From Candidatus Eiseniibacteriota bacterium (GTDB taxonomy: Bacteria > Eisenbacteria > RBG-16-71-46), in assembly GCA_016710095.1 (NCBI GenBank), contig JADJLL010000009.1, positions 62,001-126,000 on the forward strand: 64,000 bases of DNA. Direction: 5' to 3'. Both the position numbers and the translations under genes were made by a program. Shown piece after piece: positions 35,099 to 43,847 of the stretch; positions within the stretch are counted from its first letter, which is position 1, and every line of letters starts with the position of its first letter. The notes under the pieces are model-generated. The model had not been told where the DNA came from. It saw only the letters and a program-made list of their open reading frames with translations, and did not search any database.

Positions 35099-36486
35099 CC
35101 AAGAATCCCGAGATTCCGAACGATCCCGAATTCGACGAGAAGCCTTCCGAGGACTTCGCGCAGGCGCTCGCCGCCTACGAAACCGAGGCCCGCCCCGCGG
35201 CGGCCGCGACCGACGCGACGCGAGAGCTCGCCGTCGGCGACAAAGTGCGCGGCCGCGTCATCTCGATCGGCCACGACGTGCTGCTCGTGGACTACGGTGG
35301 CCGCAGCGAAGGCGCCGTCGAGACGCGCGCCTACCGCAACGAGGACGGCACGATGCGCGTGGCCGTGGGCGACGACCTCGAACTGTTCGTGACGTCGGCC
35401 GGCGAGCCGGTCACGCTCGCGAGCTCCATGCGCACGGATCCGCGCGCGGCGCTCGGCTCGCTGCGCGAGGCGCACGCGGCCAAGGTGCCGGTGAGCGGAC
35501 GCGTGACGGGCACGAACACCGGCGGCCTCACGGTCGAGATCGGCAGCGTCCGCGGATTCTGCCCGGTGTCGCACATCGAGTCGGGCTTCTGCGCCGATCC
35601 GTCCGTGTACGTCGGCCGCACGCTCGAGTTCCTCGTGACCGCGGTCGAGGAAGGCCGCGGCAGCGTGGTGCTCTCCCGCCGCGCGGTGCTGCGCCGCGTC
35701 GAGGAAGAACAGGCGACGCAGGCGCTCTCGACGCTGAAGCCGGGCGACGAGCGCGACGGCGTGATCGCGCGCCTCGAGCCGTTCGGCGCGTTCATCAACA
35801 TCGGCGGTCTCGACGGCCTCGCGCACGTGTCCGAGATCTCGTGGACGCGCGTCTCGCATCCCGGCGACGTCGTGCAGGTGGGGCAGAAGGTGCGCGTGAA
35901 GGTGCTGCGCATCGAGCAGGGCAAGGACGGCCGTCCGCGCGTCGCGCTCTCGCTCAAGGCCGCCGCGCCCGATCCGTGGATCGAAGGCGTGACGCAGTTC
36001 TCGCCGGGCCAGAAGGTCACGGGCAAGGTCGCGCGACTCGCGGATTTCGGCGCGTTCGTCACGCTCGCGCCCGGCATCGACGGGCTCGTGCACGTGTCGC
36101 AGATCGCGCTGCAGCGCATCAACCATCCGAAGGACGTGCTCTCGGTCGGACAGGAGATCGAGGCGGCGATCCTCGCGGTCGAGCCGGAGAAGAAGCGCAT
36201 CTCGCTCTCGATGCGCGAACTGCTCTCGGCCGGCCTGCCGCCCACGGAAGTGCGCGTGAGCGCGCCGTCCGAACGTTCCGAGCGATCGGACCGCGGTGGC
36301 CGCGGCTCGCGCCCGGGCGGCGGAGGCGGTGGCGGTGGCCGCGGCGATCGTGGCTCGCGCCCGCCGCGCGAACCGCGCGAGGAGTGGTCGATGCCGGTGA
36401 AGCCGGAAGGCCCGCCGGAGCCGACCACCATGGCGCTCGCGCTTCGCAAGGCGATGGAAGACGCCGCGAAGAAGAAGGCGAACTGA
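35095..36486 (+). CDS. S1-domain RNA-binding protein (ribosomal protein S1-like)
   Basis: 463 residues with four S1 (OB-fold) RNA-binding domains. They start near VGDKVRGRVISIGHDVLLVDYGG (about 45), KVPVSGRVTGTNTGGLTVEIG, GDERDGVIARLEPFGAFINIGGLDGLAHVSEIS and GQKVTGKVARLADFGAFVTLAPGIDGLVHVSQI. The last two are the best conserved. The N-terminus is acidic, and the C-terminus has a Gly/Arg-rich stretch (SDRGGRGSRPGGGGG) that often binds RNA. Full-size S1 usually has six domains in Gram-negatives, so this is a shorter S1-like protein. It could be the organism's bS1 or an accessory translation or RNA-decay factor. It overlaps the CDF gene by four bases. Confidence 0.85.
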   Translation: MTKNPEIPNDPEFDEKPSEDFAQALAAYETEARPAAAATDATRELAVGDKVRGRVISIGHDVLLVDYGGRSEGAVETRAYRNEDGTMRVAVGDDLELFVTSAGEPVTLASSMRTDPRAALGSLREAHAAKVPVSGRVTGTNTGGLTVEIGSVRGFCPVSHIESGFCADPSVYVGRTLEFLVTAVEEGRGSVVLSRRAVLRRVEEEQATQALSTLKPGDERDGVIARLEPFGAFINIGGLDGLAHVSEISWTRVSHPGDVVQVGQKVRVKVLRIEQGKDGRPRVALSLKAAAPDPWIEGVTQFSPGQKVTGKVARLADFGAFVTLAPGIDGLVHVSQIALQRINHPKDVLSVGQEIEAAILAVEPEKKRISLSMRELLSAGLPPTEVRVSAPSERSERSDRGGRGSRPGGGGGGGGRGDRGSRPPREPREEWSMPVKPEGPPEPTTMALALRKAMEDAAKKKAN

Positions 36487-36487
36487 C

Positions 36488-37735
36488 GTGGCCCGCGTGA
36501 AGGGGCCGTCGCTCACGCAGTGGATCCTGATCGCGCTCGTCGCGGGCGGAGTCTTCGGCTGGGCCGACCCCGCTCACGCGACGAAGATCGGCTGGATCCG
36601 CGACATCTTCCTGCACCTCATCAAGTCCATCATCGCGCCGCTCGTGTTCTCGACCGTCGTCGTCGGGATCGCGGGCGGCGGCGAGCCGAAGGCCGTGGGG
36701 CGCATGGGCTGGAAGTCGCTCCTGTACTTCGAAGTGGTCACGACGCTCGCGCTGTTCCTCGGGCTCGCCGTCGTGAACCTCACGAAGCCGGGCGTCGGCA
36801 TTCATCTCGCGGGCGATCCCGGAGTGCTCGGCAAGGTCGCGGAGAATCACCCGAGCACGCTCACCGAGACGCTCGTCCACCTGTTCCCCACGAGCATCTT
36901 CGACGCGCTCGCGCGCGGCGACGTGCTGCAGATCGTCGCGTTCAGCGTCCTCTTCGGCCTCGCGCTGTCGGCGGTGGGCGAGAAAGGCCGGCCGGTGCTC
37001 GCGTTCTGCGAGGCGCTCGCGCAGGTCATGTTCCGCTTCACCGAGTACGTGATGTACACGGCGCCGCTCGGCGTCGGAGCGGCGATGGCGGCGACCGTCG
37101 GCCATCAGGGGCTCGACGTGCTGCGCAATCTCGGCATGCTCGTCGGCTCGCTCTACCTGGCGCTCGTGCTGTTCGTCGTGTTCGTGTTCGGCGCGGTCGC
37201 CGCGATCATCCGGCTGCCGCTGCTCGGATTCCTCAAGGCGATCCGCGAGCCCTTCACGCTCGCGTTCGTGACCACGAGCAGCGAGAGCGCGCTGCCGAAG
37301 GCGATGGAGGCGATGGAGCGGTTCGGCGTGCCGCGCCGCATCGTGGGCTTCGTGATTCCGGCGGGCTACAGCTTCAACCTCGACGGCACGACGCTCTACC
37401 TCGCGATGGCGTCGGTGTTCATCGCGCAGGCCGTGAGCACGACCGTGCCGGGATTCACGTTCGGGTGGCCGCAGCAGCTCGCGATGATGGTCACGCTCAT
37501 GGTGACGTCGAAGGGCGTGGCCGCCGTGCCGCGCGCGTCGCTCGTCATCCTGCTCGCGACCGTGAACACGTTCCTGCCCACGCCGTGGGGCGCCATCGGC
37601 GTCGCGATGATCTTCGGCGTGGACGAACTCATGGACATGGCGCGCACGAGCGTGAACCTGATGGGCAACTGCCTCGCCAGCGTGGTGGTCGCGCGCTGGG
37701 AAGGCGTGTTCGACGACGACGCCCACCGCGCGTGA
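36488..37735 (+). CDS. Dicarboxylate/amino acid:cation symporter (DAACS family)
   Basis: 415 residues. Membrane transporter importing dicarboxylates or acidic amino acids with Na+ or H+. Signature segments are HLIKSIIAPLVFSTVVVGIAG, FTLAFVTTSSESALPKAMEAM (the serine-rich re-entrant loop HP1), GYSFNLDGTTLYLAMASVFIAQA and GVDELMDMARTSVNLMGNCLASVVV (helices 7 and 8 with the substrate-binding Asp and Asn). The start is a GTG at 36,488, one base after the S1 stop, and the two are likely co-transcribed. DctA- and GltP-type members cannot be separated here. Confidence 0.93.
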   Translation: MARVKGPSLTQWILIALVAGGVFGWADPAHATKIGWIRDIFLHLIKSIIAPLVFSTVVVGIAGGGEPKAVGRMGWKSLLYFEVVTTLALFLGLAVVNLTKPGVGIHLAGDPGVLGKVAENHPSTLTETLVHLFPTSIFDALARGDVLQIVAFSVLFGLALSAVGEKGRPVLAFCEALAQVMFRFTEYVMYTAPLGVGAAMAATVGHQGLDVLRNLGMLVGSLYLALVLFVVFVFGAVAAIIRLPLLGFLKAIREPFTLAFVTTSSESALPKAMEAMERFGVPRRIVGFVIPAGYSFNLDGTTLYLAMASVFIAQAVSTTVPGFTFGWPQQLAMMVTLMVTSKGVAAVPRASLVILLATVNTFLPTPWGAIGVAMIFGVDELMDMARTSVNLMGNCLASVVVARWEGVFDDDAHRA

Positions 37736-37772
37736 GCGCGATGGGCGTGAAGTCTCCGGGGGACGCGCGCGT

Positions 37773-38219
37773 TCAGGCCGCGCGCGCCTGCGCCATCTGT
37801 GCGAGCGCGTCCGCGGGCGCCCCCACTGCGATCTTGGTGGCGGCGTGCTTGAGCACGTACACCCGGATGTTGTTGCCCTGGTCGTCGGCCGGCGCCATGA
37901 AGAAGCCGGTCCGTTCGGCCGAGTAGGCCATCGTCGTTCCGCAGAGGATTTCGCCGTCGCGGAACTGCACCGAGATGCGCTTGCCCTGTCCCACGGACGA
38001 CGTGGGAGGGAAGCCGGGGATGTCCTTGCGCGTCGGATCGCCGGCGAGGTCCTTCACGAAGAAGACGGCCTTGAGCTTCGCGCACTGGATCTCGCGCGAA
38101 GACGTCTCGCCGACGCCGTGCAGATGGAACGAGGGGCGCAGGGCCGAGAAATCCTCCGTCGTCCCCTTGAGGGTGCTCCCGTCGAGGAAGCGCGCCACCA
38201 CCTTGTTCACTTCGCCCAT
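37773..38219 (-). CDS. Small conserved protein with two Sm-like repeats (uncharacterised)
   Basis: 148 residues, no signal peptide. Two copies of one short beta-unit are visible: VVARFLDGSTLKGTTEDFSALRPSFHLH and RISVQFRDGEILCGTTMAYSAERTGFFMAPAD. Each has the pattern 'F-D-G-x-x-x-G-T-T-x-(10)-F'. Between them is LKAVFFVKDLAGDPTRKD. I have met this arrangement in uncharacterised (PilZ-neighbour/DUF6982-like) proteins of deltaproteobacteria and relatives; the family name is from memory. GGAGG is six bases before the ATG. It is probably a cytoplasmic regulator or binding protein. It converges with the symporter gene. Confidence 0.65.
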   Translation of the reverse strand: MGEVNKVVARFLDGSTLKGTTEDFSALRPSFHLHGVGETSSREIQCAKLKAVFFVKDLAGDPTRKDIPGFPPTSSVGQGKRISVQFRDGEILCGTTMAYSAERTGFFMAPADDQGNNIRVYVLKHAATKIAVGAPADALAQMAQARAA

Positions 38220-38325
38220 GAGTCCTCCGTGACGTGCACGTACGCCCGTGGCCACGGGCTCGCGCTCGAGCGGTTCATCGGCAACCCGGGCCGGGCTCTT
38301 CACCACGGACTCGGGGCGCGGGCGC

Positions 38326-38365
38326 GAACAAGCCCGGCGTCCGATGAGGGACGCCGGGCTTGTTC
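38326..38365 (-). terminator. Strong 17-bp terminator hairpin
   Basis: A 17-bp perfect inverted repeat (38,326-38,342 with 38,349-38,365) just past the stop of the Ig-like lipoprotein gene. The downstream side contains the short GTTC/TTGTTC runs. Confidence 0.8.
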
Positions 38366-38380
38366 GAGCCGGGAACGCGG

Positions 38381-38818
38381 TCAGTTCGGGCGCGTGGGGG
38401 GCGCGGCGCCTGTCGAGAAGCTCCACTCGAAAAGGTCCCGCACGAGCTGCCCGCGCTGCATGCGCACGCCGGTGGTGATCGTGTAGCGGTAGGCCGTGAA
38501 GGGCTGCAGCGCCGCGTCGGGAGTGAACGAGGCCGTCGAGCCCTGCACGTCGACCGTGCCGGGGACGGCGTGGCCGTCGGCGTCGGTGAGCGTCCAGCTG
38601 AGGACGGACGCCTCGCGCGAGTCCACGGGGTCGAGGAAGCTCGCGACGCCGGGAGCGAGCACGCTCACGCCGGTCGAGTCGTTCTTCGGCATCACGGACA
38701 CGACGCCGACGTGTGCCTGCAGCACCTGGTTCGTGAGGTCGTTCGAGGCGCAGGACGCGAGTACGGCCGCGAGCGACAGCGCGGCGAGCACGAGCAGGGG
38801 GCGGAAGGCGCGAAGCAT
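38381..38818 (-). CDS. Ig-like (Big_5 type) lipoprotein
   Basis: 145 residues. The lipoprotein signal peptide ends at LAAVLASC, so it is lipid-anchored. The single mature domain follows the bacterial Ig-like pattern with VVSVMPKNDSTGVSVLAPGVASFLDPVDSREASVLSWTLTDADG, STASFTPDAALQPFTAYRYTITTGV and FEWSFSTG. Such domains are usually adhesive or structural. GAGGG precedes the ATG at 38,818. It stands alone between a terminator and a divergent barrel gene. Its specific role is unknown. Confidence 0.78.
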   Translation of the reverse strand: MLRAFRPLLVLAALSLAAVLASCASNDLTNQVLQAHVGVVSVMPKNDSTGVSVLAPGVASFLDPVDSREASVLSWTLTDADGHAVPGTVDVQGSTASFTPDAALQPFTAYRYTITTGVRMQRGQLVRDLFEWSFSTGAAPPTRPN

Positions 38819-38934
38819 GGTGGACCCTCGTGAGGCGGAAGAGCGCACGGAAGCCGTGCGCGAAGCGTCGAGACGGAACTGCGGCGCGGCGAATCTAGTC
38901 CCGTTCCCGACGAGCGGGCAAGCGGCCCCGGGCC

Positions 38935-38962
38935 GCGACAATCCCGGCCCGGTTGTTATAAG
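38935..38962 (+). promoter_or_regulatory. Sigma-70-like promoter of the barrel gene
   Basis: -35 GCGACA (38,935-38,940), 16 bases, extended -10 TGTTATAAG (hexamer TATAAG, 38,957-38,962). The start codon follows after a leader of about 25 bases. Confidence 0.6.
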
Positions 38963-38992
38963 GTCCGGGCTCGTCACTTCAGGGAGGTTCAC

Positions 38993-39667
38993 TTGCGTTC
39001 CTTCGTTCGACTTTCGCTTCTCGCGGCGCTCGTCGCGATTCCTTCGCTCGCGTCGGCGGCCGACAAGAACGGCGGCCAGATCGAGTTCTCCGGTTTGTTC
39101 GGGCTCCCGACCGGCTCGTACGCGTCCTCCGGCGCCTCGCTTTCCGACGTCTATTCGGGCGGTCCCGGATTCGGGGCCCTCGGTACGCTCGGCATCACGC
39201 GACGATTTCACTTCGGACTTCGCTACGGCACGTTCAGCGGCTCCAAGGACGGCAACTTCACGTTCGGCGACCTCACGCTGCCGGGCGGAACCGCGCCTCC
39301 CGGCGCGGGGCCCTTCGGCATGAAGCGCACGCTCACGACCTCCGAGTTCTCGGGCGTACTCCAGTACCGCCGCGCCGCCGGTCCCAAGGCGGAGTACTTC
39401 GTCGAGGCGGGTACCGGGCTGATGACCTGGCGCGACCGCGTGAAGCTCACGGAGTCCGGTGCCGACGTCCTCACGCTGACCGGCTACCAGCAGAACGTGA
39501 TGTGGTCGGCCGGCGGCGGGCTGTCGTTCCGCGTCGCCCGGAACTTCGACCTCGTCTGCACGGGCCGCTGGCTCCAGGCGATGACCGACGACGGCGACCT
39601 CTGGGCTTCCGGCGACGATCCGGGCTTCGTCCAGGCTTCCGTGGGGCTCCGCTACCCGAACTATTAG
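38993..39667 (+). CDS. Outer-membrane beta-barrel protein
   Basis: 224 residues from a TTG start. The TTG is chosen because AGGGAGG lies six bases upstream and a full signal peptide (RLSLLAALVAIPSLASA) begins there. The mature part has short alternating strands: GGQIEFSGLFGLPTGSY, RFHFGLRYGTFSGSKDG, EFSGVLQYRRAAGPKAEYFVEAGTG, MWSAGGGLSFRVARNFDLVCTGRW, and ends GFVQASVGLRYPNY with aromatic residues, as OmpA/OmpW-size barrels do. Function is unknown. It has its own promoter and a terminator, so it is a single-gene unit. Confidence 0.78.
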   Translation: MRSFVRLSLLAALVAIPSLASAADKNGGQIEFSGLFGLPTGSYASSGASLSDVYSGGPGFGALGTLGITRRFHFGLRYGTFSGSKDGNFTFGDLTLPGGTAPPGAGPFGMKRTLTTSEFSGVLQYRRAAGPKAEYFVEAGTGLMTWRDRVKLTESGADVLTLTGYQQNVMWSAGGGLSFRVARNFDLVCTGRWLQAMTDDGDLWASGDDPGFVQASVGLRYPNY

Positions 39668-39693
39668 AAGAGCGGACTCCGCCCGTTGCTCGA

Positions 39694-39722
39694 CGCGCCC
39701 CGGCCCTCACGGCCGGGGCGCG
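39694..39722 (+). terminator. Intrinsic terminator after the barrel gene
   Basis: A 12-bp perfect stem (39,694-39,705 with 39,711-39,722), loop CTCAC, followed by TTGCGTTG. Confidence 0.7.
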
Positions 39723-39889
39723 TTGCGTTGTGCACGGCGCTGGGGCCGGGCCCTCAAGTTCGTGAGCGAACCGGCGAGACTCGTACGTGCAGTCGAACTC
39801 CGGGACGGCCATACGGGCCAGCGCCGTCCACACGTGCGGAGTCACACCGGCCGCAGAAGCGTCCGAGGGCCCTCGAGAAGGAGCAGGTC

Positions 39890-41080
39890 ATGGACTTTTC
39901 GTTCCCATTGGTGGACAGCGTCGGCGCCGCACTTTCGGCTCGCTCGACGCAGTACGCCGCGCTGGCGCGCGGCGCGCTCGGCCGTGGCGCCGAACGCGTG
40001 CAGGCCCAGGACTACGAGACCGCGTTGACCGAGTTCAAGCGCGCGGCCGCGTACGACCCGACGCTCACGGACACGTACCGGAACATGGGCCGCGTGTACG
40101 AGCTGCTCGGCCGGGACGAGGAAGCCGTCTCCGCGTATCGCCGCGGCATCTCTGCCGACACGTCCTCCGATCTTTCGCGCCAGGACCTCGCCTCGTTCTT
40201 CATGACGCACAACCGCTATGCCGAGGCCGAAGCCGAGCTCAAGGTCATCGTGCGCAACAACCCGAACTCCGCCGGCCCGATCGCCTCGCTGGGGCACATC
40301 TATCTTTCGCAGGGGCGCATCGCGGAGGCCGAGACGAAGTTCGACCGCGTGCTGCAGCTCGCGCCGCGTGACGCGGCTTCGCACTACAGCCGCGGCCTCG
40401 TCCACGCGAAGAAGGGCGAGCTCGGCGATGCGATCACCGAGCTCGAGCGCGCGATCGACATCAAGCCCGCCTACGCGGCGGCGCGGGCGGAACTCGCCTA
40501 CGCGTACTTCGACAACGGCGAGAAGGACAAGGCCGAAGAGCAGGTCACGGCGCTGCTCGACATGAACACGAACGAGAGCATCTCGCTCGCGTACACGGCG
40601 TCGCGGTACATCGACACGCCCAAGATCCTCTTCCAGGACTACATCCACAGCTCGTTCAACACGCTGCTGGGCCCGGGGACGTCGCTGTCGACGCTCGACG
40701 AGCGCCTCGCCACGCCCGGCGCTTCGGTGACCTTCACGATGTCGTTCCAGTTCAACCAGGACATGGATCCGAACTCGGTCCAGGACATCTGGAACTGGAC
40801 GATCTCGAAGGCCACCGGCGGCGAAGCGGGCGTCTACAACCACGGCGCCAACCTGCATCCCGAGAACGAGGCCTACATCATGCCGTACCCGATCGCGGTC
40901 GCGTACGACAAGGAGAAGCAGACGGCCACGCTCTACTTCCGGGTGTCCCAGAACGCGAACGGCAATGCCGTCATGGATCCCTCGCACTGGGTGTTCTCGT
41001 TCAGCGGAACGGACGTGAGCGGCCGGTCCATGGACCCGGGCGCGGATCAGTACGCGCACGGAGCGCACGGCGCGTTCTGA
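39890..41080 (+). CDS. TPR protein with C-terminal Ig-like region
   Basis: 396 residues, no signal peptide. About five TPR units run from AERVQAQDYETALTEFKRAAAYDPTLTDTYRNMGRVYELLGRDEEAV (residue 30) to DKAEEQVTALL (residue 225). A C-terminal beta-rich region (SVTFTMSFQFNQDMDPNSVQDIWNWTISKATGG, TATLYFRVSQNANGNAVMDPSHWVFSFSGTDVSG) resembles bacterial Ig-like 'event' domains. AAGGAG precedes the ATG at 39,890. TPR plus Ig-like is unusual in a protein without an evident export signal, so an unseen secretion route or a longer start is possible. Exact function unknown. Confidence 0.65.
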   Translation: MDFSFPLVDSVGAALSARSTQYAALARGALGRGAERVQAQDYETALTEFKRAAAYDPTLTDTYRNMGRVYELLGRDEEAVSAYRRGISADTSSDLSRQDLASFFMTHNRYAEAEAELKVIVRNNPNSAGPIASLGHIYLSQGRIAEAETKFDRVLQLAPRDAASHYSRGLVHAKKGELGDAITELERAIDIKPAYAAARAELAYAYFDNGEKDKAEEQVTALLDMNTNESISLAYTASRYIDTPKILFQDYIHSSFNTLLGPGTSLSTLDERLATPGASVTFTMSFQFNQDMDPNSVQDIWNWTISKATGGEAGVYNHGANLHPENEAYIMPYPIAVAYDKEKQTATLYFRVSQNANGNAVMDPSHWVFSFSGTDVSGRSMDPGADQYAHGAHGAF

Positions 41081-41159
41081 GCCCGGCGCCGCCGGGCCTG
41101 CCGGGGCCGAGCGGGCCTTTCGGACCAGCGATTCGGCCATCTCCATCCGGTGGACATGC

Positions 41160-41168
41160 TGGTAGACT
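41160..41168 (+). promoter_or_regulatory. Extended -10 (TGGTAGACT) upstream of gltA
   Basis: TG, one base, TAGACT, the same hexamer as at the cysteine leader. It would give a leader of about 130 bases for gltA. The rest of the 41,081-41,307 gap shows only a 17-codon reading frame from 41,201 without support. Confidence 0.5.
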
Positions 41169-41307
41169 GCGCTCCGTTCCGGGGACGAGCGTGCCGATTC
41201 CATGAGCGCCGTCCGCGGCCTGATCACGACAGCGAGTGGCGCGCGAGGGCGGTGACGACGCGCGTCGCTGCGATGAACTAGTGGTACGCACAGACAGGAG
41301 AGGATCC

Positions 41308-42602
41308 ATGCCGAGCACGACCGTGCCTCAGAACGAAGCCACGATCTCGTTCGACGGCAAGACCCTGCCCCTTCCGATCATTCGCGGCAGCGAAGGCGAG
41401 ACGGGCGTCAACATCGAGAAGCTGCGCGCGCAGACCGGGATGATCACGGTGGACCCGGGGTACGGGAACACGGGCGCGTGCCGCAGTGCGGTCACGTTCA
41501 TCGACGGCGACAAGGGCATCCTGCGCTACCGCGGATACCCGATCGACCAGCTCGCCGAGAACGCGACGTTCCTCGAAGTCGCGTGGCTGCTCATCCACGG
41601 CGAACTGCCGACGGAAACGCAGCTGAAGGAGTTCACCACCAGCGTCACGCGGCACACGCTGCTGCACGAGAACTTCAGCCGGTTCTTCGAGGCGTTCCCG
41701 AAGGACGCGCACCCGATGCCGGTCTGCGCCGCGTCGATCGCCGCGCTGACGACGTTCTATCAGGCGCCGGAGACCAACGACAATCGCGACGAGAGCATGG
41801 TCCGCCTGATCGCCAAGATGCCGACGATCGCGGCCTACGCGTACAAGCACTCGATCGGCCAGCCCTTCATGTACCCGCAGAACAAGCTCGACTATGCGTC
41901 GAACTTCCTGCGCATGATGTTCGGTACGCCGTGCGAAGAGTACGAAGTCGATCCCGTGCTCGCGCGCACGCTCGACATGCTCCTCATCCTGCACGCCGAT
42001 CACGAGCAGAACTGCTCGACGTCCACGGTGCGCATGGTCGGCAGCTCCAAGGCCAACGTGTACGCCTCGATTTCCTCGGGCATCAGCGCCCTGTGGGGCC
42101 CGCTGCACGGCGGCGCCAACCAGCAGGTGATCGAGATGCTCGAGCGATCGACGCCGAAGGGGCAGCGCGGAGTTCATCGCGGCGCGCCAAGGACAAGAAC
42201 GAGACGGCCCGCCTGATGGGCTTCGGCCACCGCGTCTACAAGAACTACGACCCGCGCGCCGCGATCCTCAAGAAGCACTGCGACGTCGTGCTCGCGCGCG
42301 TCGGTGTCTCGAACAAGCTGCTCGAGATCGCGATGAAGCTCGAGGAGATCGCGCTCAAGGACGACTACTTCGTCTCGCGCAAGCTCTACCCGAACGTCGA
42401 CTTCTACTCGGGCGTCATCTACAAGGCGCTCGGCATCCCGGTGAACATGTTCACCGTGATGTTCACGATGGGCCGCATGCCGGGCTGGATCGCGCAGTGG
42501 CTCGAGATGCGCCAGGACCCCGACTTCCGCATCAGCCGTCCGCGCCAGATCTACACGGGCGCCACGAAGCGGGATTACGTGCCGATCGCGAATCGCGCCT
42601 GA
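41308..42602 (+). CDS. gltA: Citrate synthase (frame interrupted by two one-base insertions)
   Basis: Condenses acetyl-CoA with oxaloacetate at the head of the TCA cycle. About 430 residues after repair, the size of the hexameric bacterial type. The N-terminal beta-part (ISFDGKTLPLPIIRGSEGETGVNIEKLRAQTGMITVDPGYGNTGAC) is typical. Catalytic residues are in WGPLHGGANQQVIEML (His) and MGFGHRVYKNYDPRA (His), and the end has the Asp region KLYPNVDFYSGV. Removing one G near 42,159 and one near 42,182 restores STPKGSAEFIA-RAKDKNE. AGGAGAGG is before the ATG. Loss of gltA would be surprising, so sequence error is the likely cause. Confidence 0.94.
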
Positions 42603-42623
42603 GCACGGGCTCCACGAACCAAG

Positions 42624-42659
42624 ACGAACGGCCGGTCCCGAGAGGGGCCGGCCGTTCGT
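42624..42659. terminator. Bidirectional terminator between gltA and the peroxidase gene
   Basis: A stem of about 16 bp (42,624-42,639 with 42,644-42,659, one T-G pair) closed by GAGA, between convergent genes. Confidence 0.8.
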
Positions 42660-42681
42660 GCGTACGGACGTCGGTGTCGCG

Positions 42682-43311
42682 TCAGTGCCCGGCGCTCGAA
42701 GTGTTCGCGGCGAGCGCGGAGTCGATCGCCGCCGTGACCGTCGCGTCGAGCGGCTTCGTCTTGGGATGGAAGCGCGCGACGACCTTGCCGTCGGGGCCGA
42801 CGAGGAACTTCGCGAAGTTCCACTCGATGTCGCCGGGGTAGCCGGAGTCCTTCGTGAGCCACTGGTAGAGCGGCGCCTGCTCCTTGCCCTTCACGGCGAT
42901 CTTCGAGAAGAGCGGGAACTTCACCGCGTAGCGCGTCGAGCAGAACTCCTGGATCTCCTCGTTCGTGCCGGGTTCCTGGCCGAGGAAGTCGTTCGCGGGG
43001 AACGCGAGGATCTCGAAGCCCTGCGCGCGGTACTTCTCGTAGAGCGACTCGAGGCCCTCGTACTGCGGCGTGAGCCCGCACTTGGACGCGGTGTTCACGA
43101 CGAGCACGACCTTGCCGCGGTACTGGGCGAGCGAGACTTTCTTGCCGTCGATGGTGCGCACTTCGAACGAGTGGAGGGTCTTGCCGTTCACGGGTCGGTC
43201 TCCGGCAGCAGGCTTGGCGGTCACGAGAGTGGGGACGATCACGGCCGCGATGGCCAGCGGCGCGAGCAGGGCGGCCAGGCGGAGCGGACCGTGGGGGAGA
43301 AACCAGCTCAT
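42682..43311 (-). CDS. Glutathione peroxidase family protein with N-terminal membrane/export segment
   Basis: 209 residues. Thiol peroxidase of the GPx/BtuE family, reducing peroxides with thioredoxin-type donors. An N-terminal hydrophobic segment (LRLAALLAPLAIAAVIVPTLVTA) is a signal peptide or anchor. The active-site Cys is in VVNTASKCGLTPQYEGLE, with Gln in LAFPANDFLGQEPG and Trp/Asn in DIEWNFAKFLVGPDG; these form the catalytic tetrad. Cys, not selenocysteine, is used. GAGGAA precedes the ATG at 43,311. It is convergent with gltA. Periplasmic location would suit defence against outside oxidants. Confidence 0.92.
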   Translation of the reverse strand: MSWFLPHGPLRLAALLAPLAIAAVIVPTLVTAKPAAGDRPVNGKTLHSFEVRTIDGKKVSLAQYRGKVVLVVNTASKCGLTPQYEGLESLYEKYRAQGFEILAFPANDFLGQEPGTNEEIQEFCSTRYAVKFPLFSKIAVKGKEQAPLYQWLTKDSGYPGDIEWNFAKFLVGPDGKVVARFHPKTKPLDATVTAAIDSALAANTSSAGH

Positions 43312-43424
43312 GGGATTTCCTCGAAGGATGGAGTGGAGGGGATCGGCGCCGTGTTGGATGCGGCGGGGCGCGTCGCGTTGCGCATGCGCTCGAACGAGGG
43401 CGATCGCGCTCTCGGCCCACTCCC

Positions 43425-43453
43425 TTGCCAACCCCGCCGCCCGCCTGTAATCT
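43425..43453 (+). promoter_or_regulatory. Promoter of tRNA-Cys
   Basis: -35 TTGCCA (43,425-43,430), a 17-base spacer, -10 TAATCT (43,448-43,453). Transcription would start about 100 bases before the tRNA. Confidence 0.65.
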
Positions 43454-43562
43454 CCGCGCTCCCCGAACCACGGCGTGTCCCCTCGGGACCGTTCCCGCAG
43501 TCCATCGCGAGCGAACGCATCGCACGAAGTACGCGACCGACGCCGTTGAACGGCAACCGATT

Positions 43563-43637
43563 GGCGGCATACCCAAGTGGTAAGGGAAGCGCCTGCAAAG
43601 CGCTCATTCCCCGGTTCGAATCCGGGTGCCGCCTCCA
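43563..43637 (+). tRNA. tRNA-Cys (GCA), CCA encoded
   Basis: Acceptor arms GGCGGCA (43,563-43,569) and TGCCGCC (43,627-43,633) pair perfectly. The anticodon stem AGCGC/GCGCT encloses loop CTGCAAA, with anticodon GCA at 43,595-43,597. The T arm contains GGTTCGAATCC. CCA follows the discriminator T. It is the only tRNA in the window, and the window also holds a cysteine-responsive leader. Confidence 0.97.
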
Positions 43638-43847
43638 CTCCTGAAGAGTCTCTCGAACCGCTCGGAAGTTTCGAGCCGCGTTCCGACGGGCCCGCGTCCT
43701 CCCGATCCGGTGAGGAGCGGGCTTCTTCGTTTCCGCCCCCGGCGTTCGTGCGGCGCCTCCTCATTTCGCCCGCCTCGCAACTCGGACCGAGATGCCCCCG
43801 TAGAAGGCCGCGTCCGCAGGTCTCGAACTTCTTCGCCGGAGGGCCCC

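Noticed and set aside
36300..36370. Gly/Arg repeat in the S1-domain gene as a DNA repeat element
   Set aside because: It is an in-frame low-complexity protein tail, not a mobile or CRISPR-type repeat.
41201..41254. 17-codon frame before gltA as a regulatory leader peptide
   Set aside because: No codon bias for one amino acid, no ribosome site and no terminator between it and gltA.
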